From positions 62,001-126,000 of the forward strand of contig VSDH01000002.1 in assembly GCA_008636105.1 (NCBI GenBank): 64,000 nt of DNA. Direction: 5' to 3'. The notes beneath the pieces were generated by a model. That model saw only the letters and a program-made list of their open reading frames with translations. It did no database searches and was not told the DNA's origin. This document shows, piece after piece, positions 1-8,473 of the stretch. Numbering within the stretch: position 1 is the stretch's first letter; each line of letters starts with the position of its first letter. Made by a program: the position numbers and the translations under genes. The stretch is from Candidatus Scalindua sediminis. Its GTDB lineage: Bacteria > Planctomycetota > Brocadiia > Brocadiales > Scalinduaceae.

Positions 1-2
1 TC

Positions 3-32
3 AAGTTGATCGAAGAATTCGGAGTGGAATAA
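3..32 (+). CDS. C-terminal tail of an upstream gene (partial)
   Basis: Ten codons run open from the left edge to a TAA at 30-32 and would encode KLIEEFGVE. The residues look like a normal soluble C-terminus and the sequence turns strongly AT-rich right after the stop. The family cannot be named from nine residues. The other two forward frames are also short here, so this is only a plausible end of a gene lying outside the window. Confidence 0.35.
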   Translation, partial: KLIEEFGVE

Positions 33-474
33 ATTTGTAAAGTTAAAAAAAAGTATTGATATTAAATACCAGATAGTTTGATTATGATAAAAATAAGTAG
101 TATGTTAGCAAATTGTATGCCACGTTAGATTAAAGAATGTTTATATAAGCCTCTTAATAGTATATCAATACTATTTTTACGATATGATAATTTTTTTTTG
201 TTTTATGCAAATAAAAGTTTTAGCTTTAATATTAATACTTAAGGTCGGTCAATTTTCTAGTTAAAAATCACCCGCAACAACGTCGTTTTATTATTTCTAA
301 ATAATCATAAGTAGTAATATATCAAGAGGTTGTCAAGTTTCATATTTTTCGTGGTCCCAACATAACACCATGAATTCTAAATGGGGTTAACTGTCTATGG
401 TTCGTGGTCTATGTTCCAAACAGGGTTAACTGTTTTCAATGTATTAAACATGGTTCCTGCAGATTCTAATGTTC
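33..474. other. Non-coding AT-rich spacer
   Basis: No credible ORF is seen. The stretch holds long A/T runs and a short sequence with an internal palindrome, GGGTTAACTGT, present twice at about 382 and 423. It ends where the consensus promoter at 475 begins. No function can be given to the short repeats. Confidence 0.5.
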
Positions 475-502
475 TTGACAAAACATAACATTTGCGTATA
501 AT
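475..502 (+). promoter_or_regulatory. Sigma-70 consensus promoter upstream of the leuC region
   Basis: TTGACA at 475-480 and TATAAT at 497-502 both match consensus exactly, separated by 16 bases. Transcription would start near 509, leaving a leader of about 125 bases before the ATG at 635. It is the best promoter match noticed in the window and probably drives the small zinc-ribbon gene and leuC. No recognised riboswitch or leucine-rich leader peptide was seen in the leader. Confidence 0.7.
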
Positions 503-634
503 TATTCACGAAAATAAGATTTATCACAGATATGCTATCTTAATTAATGAACTCGGTGACAGGTTTTTTCGACTTGTGGCATAGCCAAAAGGGTTGGGTT
601 TTAAAGTACCTTATAGTAAAAGGAGGAATTGTTA

Positions 635-955
635 ATGATCCGATACAGTTGTGACATGTGCGGAAGGTCAATAATACCTGAAGAAGATGTTAGATATGTG
701 GTGAAAATAGAGATTTATGCGGCATGTGACTCTATGGAAGTTGACAACGATTTTGATGAAGAATTGACGGATGATTATGACGAAGAAGAAGATGAAATGG
801 ATAAAATCGATTCAGATGATGACATAGATGATGACATAGATGATGTTGAGTATAAGACCTTTCGTTTTGATTTATGCAGTAAATGTCATAATAAATATTT
901 AGAAGATCCCCTTACAATTAAATCTATAAGGAGAGGCCGTTTTTCTGAAAATTAG
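635..955 (+). CDS. Small zinc-ribbon-like protein with an acidic linker
   Basis: A 106-residue protein with a CDMC pair near the N-terminus and a CSKC pair near residue 85. These could form a treble-clef or zinc-ribbon site. The linker is extremely acidic, with long D/E runs around residues 40-70. The ATG at 635 was chosen because AGGAGG at 621-626 is 8 bases upstream; the in-frame TTG at 629 is too close to it. The gene follows a perfect promoter and lies 48 bases before leuC, so the two may be co-transcribed. The function is unknown. The acidic stretch could be low-complexity drift or a binding surface. Confidence 0.75.
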   Translation: MIRYSCDMCGRSIIPEEDVRYVVKIEIYAACDSMEVDNDFDEELTDDYDEEEDEMDKIDSDDDIDDDIDDVEYKTFRFDLCSKCHNKYLEDPLTIKSIRRGRFSEN

Positions 956-1003
956 ACAAAACAAATTTTTGGTAACGAAATAATTATTATTGTTTAAGCC
1001 AGT

Positions 1004-2266
1004 ATGGGTATGACAATTACTGAGAAGATTATAGCTGCGCATTCTGGCCTTGAAGAAGTTCATGCTGGTCAATTTGTTTATGCAGATGTAGACATATGTC
1101 TTGGAAACGATATAACCGCACCGATTGCAATTAAACAATTTGAAAGGCTTGGTATAAACGGTATTTTTAACCCTGAAGCGGTTGTATTAGTTCCCGATCA
1201 TTTCACTCCGAACAAGGATATTAAATCAGCTCAAAACACCAAAACTCTAAGAGAATTTGCACGAAAGCATCAAATAAAAAACTATTTTGAAATAGGTCGG
1301 GTAGGAATTGAACATGCCTTGTTACCCGAAAAAGGTATAGTTGTTCCGGGTGATTTGGTTATTGGTGCGGATTCACACACGTGTACGTACGGGGCCTTGG
1401 GAATCTTTTCTACGGGCGTTGGTAGTACGGATTTAGCGGCATGTTTTGCGACTGGTAAGGTATGGTTAAAGGTACCAGAGGCAATAAAGTTTGTTTTCAA
1501 TGGTAAGCTGAATAAATGGGTATCCGGCAAAGATTTGATTCTTTACGTCATAGGAAAAATAGGAGTAGATGGCGCTAGATACAAATCAATGGAATTTACG
1601 GGGCCTGTTATTACGGCTTTATCGATGGATGATCGCCTTACAATATGTAATATGACGGTTGAGGCTGGTGCAAAAAACGGGATAATTGAACCAGACGACT
1701 GTACAGAGGAATATATAAGTAGTAGAGCGCGAAGGAAATATAAACTCTATTCAAGTGATGATGATTGTAAGTATTGTGATATTTACGAGTATGATGTAAA
1801 TAACATATCTCCACAGGTGGCATTACCCAGTTCACCCGAAAATACACGTCCAGTTGAAGACCTATCTGATATAGGGATTGATCAGGTTGTAATAGGTTCA
1901 TGCACTAATGGCAGAATTTCTGATCTAAGGATAGCCGCACAAATTATTAAAGATAAAAAAATCCACCCCTCAGTACGATTGATTGTGATACCAGCTACAC
2001 AGGATATATATCTTGAAGCGGTGAAAGAAGGGTTAATAGAGATTTTTGTAAATGCAGAGGGCGTTGTATCTACACCAACCTGCGGACCTTGCCTTGGCGG
2101 ACATATGGGTGTTTTGGCGGAAGGGGAACGTGCGCTATCTACTACAAATAGAAATTTTGCGGGTAGGATGGGGCATCCAAAAGCCGAAATATACCTCTGC
2201 AGCCCCGCTGTGGCAGCAGCTTCAGCTATTACAGGAAAAATCACTCATCCTGAATATATTGACTAA
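1004..2266 (+). CDS. leuC: 3-isopropylmalate dehydratase large subunit
   Basis: LeuC isomerises 2-isopropylmalate to 3-isopropylmalate in leucine synthesis, acting as a 4Fe-4S hydro-lyase with LeuD. The 420-residue length fits the shorter LeuC/homoaconitase-type form. Expected cluster ligands are Cys300 in SCTNGR and Cys360 and Cys363 in TCGPCLGG. The N-terminal MGMTITEKI is typical; the ATG at 1010 is an alternative start and neither has a strong ribosome site. The partner leuD lies 4.6 kb downstream, separated by one very large gene. Homoaconitase or methylmalate specificity cannot be excluded from sequence alone. Confidence 0.93.
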   Translation: MGMTITEKIIAAHSGLEEVHAGQFVYADVDICLGNDITAPIAIKQFERLGINGIFNPEAVVLVPDHFTPNKDIKSAQNTKTLREFARKHQIKNYFEIGRVGIEHALLPEKGIVVPGDLVIGADSHTCTYGALGIFSTGVGSTDLAACFATGKVWLKVPEAIKFVFNGKLNKWVSGKDLILYVIGKIGVDGARYKSMEFTGPVITALSMDDRLTICNMTVEAGAKNGIIEPDDCTEEYISSRARRKYKLYSSDDDCKYCDIYEYDVNNISPQVALPSSPENTRPVEDLSDIGIDQVVIGSCTNGRISDLRIAAQIIKDKKIHPSVRLIVIPATQDIYLEAVKEGLIEIFVNAEGVVSTPTCGPCLGGHMGVLAEGERALSTTNRNFAGRMGHPKAEIYLCSPAVAAASAITGKITHPEYID

Positions 2267-2386
2267 GATTTAATCGTACGTTGTCTTTACATACTTTTAT
2301 GAAAAAAGACTTATCATTGCTATAGTCTAGAATTATGAAACGTTGTTTTTTAGTCATGTAGGTAAAAAGTGTTGAAAGGAAGATAG

Positions 2387-5300
2387 ATGATAAGAAGGAT
2401 AGAGAGGGAATCCCAAAAAGAACAAAAAAAATATATTGGCATAGATATTGGTTCTGTGAGTGTAAAAGCAGTAGTAATAGACGAAGCTAAGGGGGTTCTG
2501 GAAAATCACTATGTGAGATCGCATGGTCAATCAATAGAGACGGTGTTAATTGTACTGAAAGATATCTTTAATAGAATTTCAATTGATGATGTATATGGAA
2601 TGGCAGCTACAGGGTCCGGGGGGAAGCTGTTGGCGGGAATAACGGGTATAAGTTTTATTAATGAGGTTGTGGCACAGAGTAAGGCAACGTCTGTGTTCCA
2701 TCCTGAAGTAAGGACCGTAATAGAGATTGGTGGAGAGGATTCAAAGCTTATATTGTTAGAGTATGACGAGTCTTCAGGAAAGAAGGGCAACAATGGGGGA
2801 GTCGGTTTGAAGGTATCTGACTTTGCTATGAACACGATGTGTGCTGCCGGGACAGGATCATTTTTAGATCAGCAGGCAACGAGAATAGGTGTATCTATAG
2901 AGGAAGAATTTGGCAGATTGGCTTTAAAGTCAAAGAATCCGCCGAGGATAGCTGGTAGATGCAGTGTTTTTGCAAAATCAGATATGATACATCTTCAACA
3001 GGTAGGAACAGAGATGCATGACATAGTAGCTGGTTTGTGTTATGCATTGACTAGAAATTTTAAGAGTAATATAGGAAAGGGCAAGGAATTTGTAAAACCA
3101 ATAGCATTTCAGGGTGGTGTTGCAGCAAATATAGGTATAGTGAAGGCATTTGAAGACATACTGGGATTGTCTGAGGGTGAACTTGTTATTCCAAAGTACT
3201 TTAATACTATGGGCGCGATAGGTTGTGCGTTAACCTTAATTGATAAAGGCACTTATTCTCCATTTAAGGGCTTTAAAGCGATTGATGAATATTTAAAGAA
3301 CCGCAAAGGGAAAGACACAAACCTGCAAAAACTAACTTGCAACAACTACGCAATTAATGTCAAAAGTCACAAGCTCAGCACGAATAAAAAGGTAGAGGCC
3401 TATGTTGGGGTTGATGTTGGGTCTATAAGTACTAACGTTGTGGTCATAGATAAGGATAAAAATGTATTGTCCAGGCGTTATCTGATGACGGCAGGTAGAC
3501 CTCTGGAGGCAGTTAAGCAAGGGTTGTTTGAGGTAGGTGAGGAGGTACAAAATAAGGTCATAGTAGGAGGTGTAGGAGTAACGGGTTCTGGTAGATATCT
3601 GACGGGTGAGTTTATTGGTGCTGATATTGTTAAGAATGAAATAACGGCTCATGCAACGGCGGCTGCAGTGGTTGATAAGGATGTAGATACAATCTTTGAG
3701 ATTGGAGGACAAGATTCTAAATACATAAGTTTGGAGAACGGAGCAATAATCGATTTTACAATGAACAAGGTATGCGCTGCAGGCACGGGATCATTTCTTG
3801 AAGAGCAATCTGAGAAACTAAACGTTAATATAAAGAAGGAATTCGGTAAACGGGCATTAAGCTCTTGTTGTCCATCTTCTCTTGGAGAAAGGTGTACGGT
3901 ATTTATGGAATCAGACCTCGTTCATAATCAACAACTAGGTGTGCCTAAAGATGATCTATTAGCGGGGCTGAGTTATTCTATAGTATTAAATTATATTAAC
4001 CGTGTCGTTGAGAAGAGGAAAATCGGAGATACCATATTTTTGCAGGGTGGAGTTGCGGCAAATCGTGGAGTCAAGGCTGCTTTCGAGAAGGTAACTGGTA
4101 AAAAGATAATAGTACCGCAACATCATGATGTTATGGGAGCGATTGGTTCTGCCATAATATCAATGGAGGAAAAGACATGGGACAAATCAAGATTCAAAGG
4201 TTTTGATTTAAGGAATAGGAAGTATGAATCAACATCTTTTGTATGCAGGGATTGTTCAAACATATGCGAAATAAGGAAGGTAACAATAAGCGGAGAATCG
4301 CCTCTTCACTATGGGAGCCGTTGCGGTAAGTATGATGATGAGAAAAATGTCAAAAAGACTAAGAATTTACCCAGACTATTTAATGAAAGAAAAAAACATC
4401 TATATAACACCTATCCCGAAAATAAAAGCAAAGGCTCATTAAAAGGACGTATAGGTATTCCTCAAGCGTCTACTTTTTTTGAATTTTTTCCTATGTGGAA
4501 GGCATTTTTCACGGAATTGGGTTTTGAAGTAATTACTTCAAGGCATACAAATCGTGAGATAATTAATAATGGAATAGAGACTGTTAATGCGGAGACCTGT
4601 TTCCCGATAAAGGTCGCGCATGGACACGTTATTGACATGTTAGATAAGGACATTGACTATTTATTCTTGCCTAGTGTTATAAATTTGTCTCATGCGTCTT
4701 CTAAGTTGACCCATTCTTACGCGTGTCCGTATATACAATGTCTTCCATACATAGTTCGTTCTGCTGTAGATTTGGATTCACGGGGCTTTAAGGTTTTGCA
4801 ACCTATAATTCACTTTGAGTATGGAGAATCATTTGTAGATAAGACTTTACGTAAGATTGCCAGGGATGTCGGTAAGAGAGGTAAAAAGGTGGGGAATGCT
4901 ATAAGGAAGGCCAAAGAATCACAAAAGAACTTTTACAAGCGCATGGAGGAGAGGGGTAAAGAGGTACTGGATAGCTTAGGTGAAGATGAGATCGCATTAG
5001 TAATTATCAGTCGTCCCTATAACGGTTGTGATTCTGGTGTTAATATGGACCTCCCCGAAAAGCTCAGGGATTTGGGGATATTGGCAATTCCGATGGATTT
5101 CCTAACCGTGGATATAGATGATATAGCTAAAGATTATCCAAACATGTATTGGAAGTATGGGCAAAAGATACTTGCAGCTGCGAGGGTAGTAGCACGTGAT
5201 AAGAGGTTATATGCCCTTTACATAACCAACTTTGGATGTGGGCCAGACTCTTTTATTTCTAAATTCTTTCCGAAGGAAGTTGGAGGGAAACCATATTTGA

Positions 5301-6658
5301 TGATAGATATAGATGAACACAGTGCCGATGCCGGGGTGATGACGCGTTGCGAGGCGTTTTTGGATAGTTTGAAAAATGCAAGAACTAAAGACTTTAATGG
5401 AAAAATAGACAGGAAAAGTTTGATTTCTAAAGATAAAAAGAGAACTATGTATATCCCTTATATGAATGATTGTGGAAGCATGGCTGCTGCTGCGATGAGG
5501 GCTAATGATGTTGCAGCTGAAGCATTGCCAATGTCAGATAAAGAGAGTTTAGATCTGGGAAGAAAATATACCTCAGGAAAAGAGTGTTATCCAGCGATCC
5601 TTACAACTGGGGACATTGTAAAAAGGGCATTAAGCACTGATTTTGATCCGGAAAAGAGTGTTTTCTTTATGGCAACTGCATCCGGCCCCTGCAGATTTGG
5701 CCAGTATAATAAGATGCACCGCATGGTTCTGGACGATATTGGATTTCCTCATGTTCCAATCTATACATTAGATCAGGGAGATGATTACCAGGAGGACACA
5801 AGCAAATTAGGAACAAGTTTCCGCAAACTCACATGGAATGGATTTGTCCTTGTGGATTTTATGCAGAAATTATTGCATGAAATAAGGCCGTATGAAATAC
5901 ATAAAGGTGAGACAGATGTTGTATACAAACAACATCTCAGAAAAGCAGTGCATGCAATAGAATATGGATATGACCTTTTGCAGGTTGCCAAGGACGCAAG
6001 AGATGCATTTCATAGGATTGCAGTAGACAAGAGTGTACGGAAACCCTTAATAGGTATCATTGGCGAAACCTATGTTCGCGGTAACGAGTTTTCCAATAAC
6101 TTCATCGTAAGAAGGATAGAAAAACTTGGTGGAAAGGCAGTGATTCCACCTTTTGGTGAGTGGATCAACTATATTGCTCACTGCCGCCGAGAAGATTGTA
6201 AAAGAGAAAGAAATATTAGTGCATATACGATAGAGATAATTACTGAAATAATACAGAGGTATAATGAATACAAGATATCTCGTCCATTTAAGAAATGCTC
6301 AACTAATCTATTTAAAGAAAGCTCCATTAAAAAGTTGATTTTGAAGGGAAGGCCATATATCCATGATTCGTATAAAGGCGATCCGGTTCTCAGTATGGGG
6401 AGGGCGGTAGAATATATAGAGGAAAATTTTGATGGTATTATAAATATCATTCCTTTCCACTGCATGCCAGGAACAACAGTTAATGCAGTATTGGAAAAAT
6501 TCCAAAGAGATCATGGTGGTATTCCATGCTTAAAGTTAACCTTTGATGGACAGGAAGAAACCAATGAAGAGACACGTATAGAAGCATTCTTGCATCAGGC
6601 ACATCAGAGAATGGAAAGTAAACTTGAGGCGGTTGGGAACTATGCAAACGTGAATTAA
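2387..6658 (+). CDS. Giant 2-hydroxyacyl-CoA dehydratase activase (BadF/BadG/BcrA/BcrD family)
   Basis: A 1423-residue protein with two ASKHA ATPase domains in tandem (about residues 16-310 and 338-600), then a DUF2229-like domain and a C-terminal region resembling dehydratase subunits. Each ATPase domain has the full set: GIDIGS or GVDVGS phosphate loop, GGEDSK or GGQDSK, and a cluster-binding CAAGTGSF. The cysteines expected to hold the bridging 4Fe-4S cluster are C152/C192 and C463/C503. Such activases use ATP to drive a low-potential electron into 2-hydroxyacyl-CoA dehydratases or benzoyl-CoA reductases. This long fused form is widespread and its substrate is mostly unknown. A ribosome site (GGAAG) precedes the ATG. 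It sits between leuC and leuD on the same strand. Confidence 0.88.
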   Translation: MIRRIERESQKEQKKYIGIDIGSVSVKAVVIDEAKGVLENHYVRSHGQSIETVLIVLKDIFNRISIDDVYGMAATGSGGKLLAGITGISFINEVVAQSKATSVFHPEVRTVIEIGGEDSKLILLEYDESSGKKGNNGGVGLKVSDFAMNTMCAAGTGSFLDQQATRIGVSIEEEFGRLALKSKNPPRIAGRCSVFAKSDMIHLQQVGTEMHDIVAGLCYALTRNFKSNIGKGKEFVKPIAFQGGVAANIGIVKAFEDILGLSEGELVIPKYFNTMGAIGCALTLIDKGTYSPFKGFKAIDEYLKNRKGKDTNLQKLTCNNYAINVKSHKLSTNKKVEAYVGVDVGSISTNVVVIDKDKNVLSRRYLMTAGRPLEAVKQGLFEVGEEVQNKVIVGGVGVTGSGRYLTGEFIGADIVKNEITAHATAAAVVDKDVDTIFEIGGQDSKYISLENGAIIDFTMNKVCAAGTGSFLEEQSEKLNVNIKKEFGKRALSSCCPSSLGERCTVFMESDLVHNQQLGVPKDDLLAGLSYSIVLNYINRVVEKRKIGDTIFLQGGVAANRGVKAAFEKVTGKKIIVPQHHDVMGAIGSAIISMEEKTWDKSRFKGFDLRNRKYESTSFVCRDCSNICEIRKVTISGESPLHYGSRCGKYDDEKNVKKTKNLPRLFNERKKHLYNTYPENKSKGSLKGRIGIPQASTFFEFFPMWKAFFTELGFEVITSRHTNREIINNGIETVNAETCFPIKVAHGHVIDMLDKDIDYLFLPSVINLSHASSKLTHSYACPYIQCLPYIVRSAVDLDSRGFKVLQPIIHFEYGESFVDKTLRKIARDVGKRGKKVGNAIRKAKESQKNFYKRMEERGKEVLDSLGEDEIALVIISRPYNGCDSGVNMDLPEKLRDLGILAIPMDFLTVDIDDIAKDYPNMYWKYGQKILAAARVVARDKRLYALYITNFGCGPDSFISKFFPKEVGGKPYLMIDIDEHSADAGVMTRCEAFLDSLKNARTKDFNGKIDRKSLISKDKKRTMYIPYMNDCGSMAAAAMRANDVAAEALPMSDKESLDLGRKYTSGKECYPAILTTGDIVKRALSTDFDPEKSVFFMATASGPCRFGQYNKMHRMVLDDIGFPHVPIYTLDQGDDYQEDTSKLGTSFRKLTWNGFVLVDFMQKLLHEIRPYEIHKGETDVVYKQHLRKAVHAIEYGYDLLQVAKDARDAFHRIAVDKSVRKPLIGIIGETYVRGNEFSNNFIVRRIEKLGGKAVIPPFGEWINYIAHCRREDCKRERNISAYTIEIITEIIQRYNEYKISRPFKKCSTNLFKESSIKKLILKGRPYIHDSYKGDPVLSMGRAVEYIEENFDGIINIIPFHCMPGTTVNAVLEKFQRDHGGIPCLKLTFDGQEETNEETRIEAFLHQAHQRMESKLEAVGNYANVN

Positions 6659-6717
6659 CTTATTCGTTAATAATCGAATTTCTCACTGCCCTGTACGAAA
6701 AAAACAAATGTAGCGGA

Positions 6718-6812
6718 AGGTCGTGCTCGAGGCAGATCCGCCTATGGCGTGACAGATCTGCCTAACGGCATGACTTCTTATCCGACGTGGCTTTTGGCGG
6801 ATAGCCTTCCAC
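6718..6812. repeat. Intergenic palindromic module (GGCAGATCCGCC type)
   Basis: The gap between the activase and leuD carries short inverted segments including GTCGTGC and GGCAGATCCGCC. Related versions of this module occur near 17860, 23300 and 31940 inside other repeat elements. Here it looks like a degenerate solitary copy. It lies in a same-strand gap and could form an RNA hairpin in the transcript. Confidence 0.6.
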
Positions 6813-6844
6813 TTGTGAATCTACGGAAAACAGCTAATTAATTT

Positions 6845-7336
6845 ATGAATGGTAAGAGTTGGAAATACGGGGATAATGTTAATACAGACGGAATTATTCC
6901 TGCCAGATACTTGAATACGACAGACGAGAAAGAATTAGCATCTCACTGTATGGAGGATATAGATCCGGATTTTGTTAAGAAGGCGAAGAAAGGTGATATT
7001 ATAGTAGCAGGAGAAAACTTTGGTTGCGGGTCTTCACGGGAACATGCGCCATTATCTATCAAGGCGTTTGGCATTTCTTGTGTTATAGCAAAGAGCTTTG
7101 CTCGGATATTCTTTAGAAATGCTATAAATATTGGCTTGCCAATATTTGAAAGTAAAGAGGCATCTATGGAGATAAATGAGGGTGATGAAGTTCAGGTAGA
7201 TATGAATTTAGGTAAAATAATTAATCTGACAGCGAAAAAGGAGTATTCGTTTACACCCTTTGCAGATGAGATGAAGGACATAATCAGAGCAGGAGGCTTG
7301 ATGGAATATGTAAGGTTAAACTACTGCCAGTCTTAG
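6845..7336 (+). CDS. leuD: 3-isopropylmalate dehydratase small subunit
   Basis: LeuD supplies the swivel domain that closes over the LeuC active site. The 163-residue protein has the family signatures [16 protein letters not shown] near the N-terminus, [14 protein letters not shown] around residues 57-70 and [18 protein letters not shown] around residues 82-100. The length matches the short archaeal/clostridial-type LeuD that pairs with short LeuC. It is on the same strand as leuC and the activase. Its stop codon is one base from the stop of the convergent glycosylase gene, so transcripts from the two strands probably overlap or are terminated within coding sequence. Confidence 0.92.
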   Translation: MNGKSWKYGDNVNTDGIIPARYLNTTDEKELASHCMEDIDPDFVKKAKKGDIIVAGENFGCGSSREHAPLSIKAFGISCVIAKSFARIFFRNAINIGLPIFESKEASMEINEGDEVQVDMNLGKIINLTAKKEYSFTPFADEMKDIIRAGGLMEYVRLNYCQS

Positions 7337-7337
7337 C

Positions 7338-8150
7338 CTATAGTAATCTGTTCCTTGAAAGTAAGTATAAATACTGTTGGGCATAACCAGCATACCTGTT
7401 GAAATAATCCATTCCGAATTCCCTGATCCTGTCGTTTGAAACAACATTATTGTTAAAATACAGCAATTGTATTACCTTCTTTATCCAGGTATCTACTGGA
7501 AACGCCTGATTAAAACCAAGAGAGAAAAGTAAAATGCAATCGGCTACCTTATCTCCAACTCCCTTTGCCTTCTTTAATTCATCCTTTGCATATTTATATG
7601 ATTTATTTCTTAATGAATTAAGGTGCGTAATATCTATGTTATTATTTGTCTCAAGGATGTATCTGGCACGAAAGCCGGTTTTTGCATCCCTGATTTTTTT
7701 ATAGTCATTGATTTTACCGGGTAATGGAAATGCATAGCTTTGGTGATTATCCAATAAAAGTTTTTTGCCAAAACTTTTGGAAAGGGTATTAAGCTTTGAT
7801 TTTATCCTTGGAATATTTGATGCGGAGGAGCAGATAAAAGATATCAAACATTCCCAGGGTTCTTGTTTGATGAGCCTTAATCCTCTGTATCTGGTAATTG
7901 CTTTTCCTATGTATTTATCCCTGTTTATTTCCTTGAGTATTTTTGGAAGATTTTCATTCAGGGAGAAGAAATAAATGATAAATTCTTCGTCGACACCATT
8001 AAATTCTACTTCATTGCTAGCCTGTTTTATTCTGAAAAATTTATTTTGTGCATTTACATAATACCAACCATTATCTTTGTTTATTCTAAATATTTGGCCA
8101 CTTTCCAGCGTATGTTCTAGATTGAAATTGTGTACTTTTATTTTACCCAT
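7338..8150 (-). CDS. OGG1-type 8-oxoguanine DNA glycosylase/lyase
   Basis: A 270-residue HhH-GPD base-excision repair enzyme of the OGG1 kind, which removes 8-oxoguanine from DNA and can cut the abasic site. The hairpin-helix-hairpin and catalytic region reads KGVGDKVADCILLFSLGF followed by FPVDTW. Lys201 in GDKVADC matches the OGG1 nucleophile and Asp220 in PVD the conserved aspartate. The N-terminal half resembles the OGG_N domain (LESGQIFRI). It converges on leuD with one base between stops. An AlkA-like activity is a weaker alternative because the KVADC signature is that of OGG1. Confidence 0.85.
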   Translation of the reverse strand: MGKIKVHNFNLEHTLESGQIFRINKDNGWYYVNAQNKFFRIKQASNEVEFNGVDEEFIIYFFSLNENLPKILKEINRDKYIGKAITRYRGLRLIKQEPWECLISFICSSASNIPRIKSKLNTLSKSFGKKLLLDNHQSYAFPLPGKINDYKKIRDAKTGFRARYILETNNNIDITHLNSLRNKSYKYAKDELKKAKGVGDKVADCILLFSLGFNQAFPVDTWIKKVIQLLYFNNNVVSNDRIREFGMDYFNRYAGYAQQYLYLLSRNRLL

Positions 8151-8473
8151 ATTTTACCTTAACATGTGATATTGGAATGACTTACTTATGCTTCCATCTG
8201 TCCGGTTCCACAGTTGAGATATTGGAGGGTGCCAAGCCTGTGTGATGCCTTTGTGGCGATAAGTGTCTATCGGGTTGCTTTCACAGTTCCGCAATTGTCC
8301 ATGGATATACAAGATATTGTAATTGAGCAGGATCATATGTCAAGATATAATATATCAAGCTGATATAATACTTAAAATTTTCCTTGCAAAAAGAGTGTAA
8401 ATTCTATATATAACTATACAATTTTTGACCAATAATAGAATTTTGGGCGATATTTTTAAGGTGGACAATCGAA
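8151..8473. other. Divergent intergenic region
   Basis: The region separates the divergent glycosylase and shc genes and so should hold both promoters. The part nearest shc is very AT-rich and contains two TATAAT-like boxes (8347-8352 and about 8364), but no convincing -35 partner was settled on. A 60-codon minus-strand ORF here has no recognisable features and was not called. Confidence 0.4.

Noticed and set aside
8154-8336. 60-codon minus-strand ORF between the glycosylase and shc
   Set aside because: No start site, no protein-like composition and located in a divergent promoter region.
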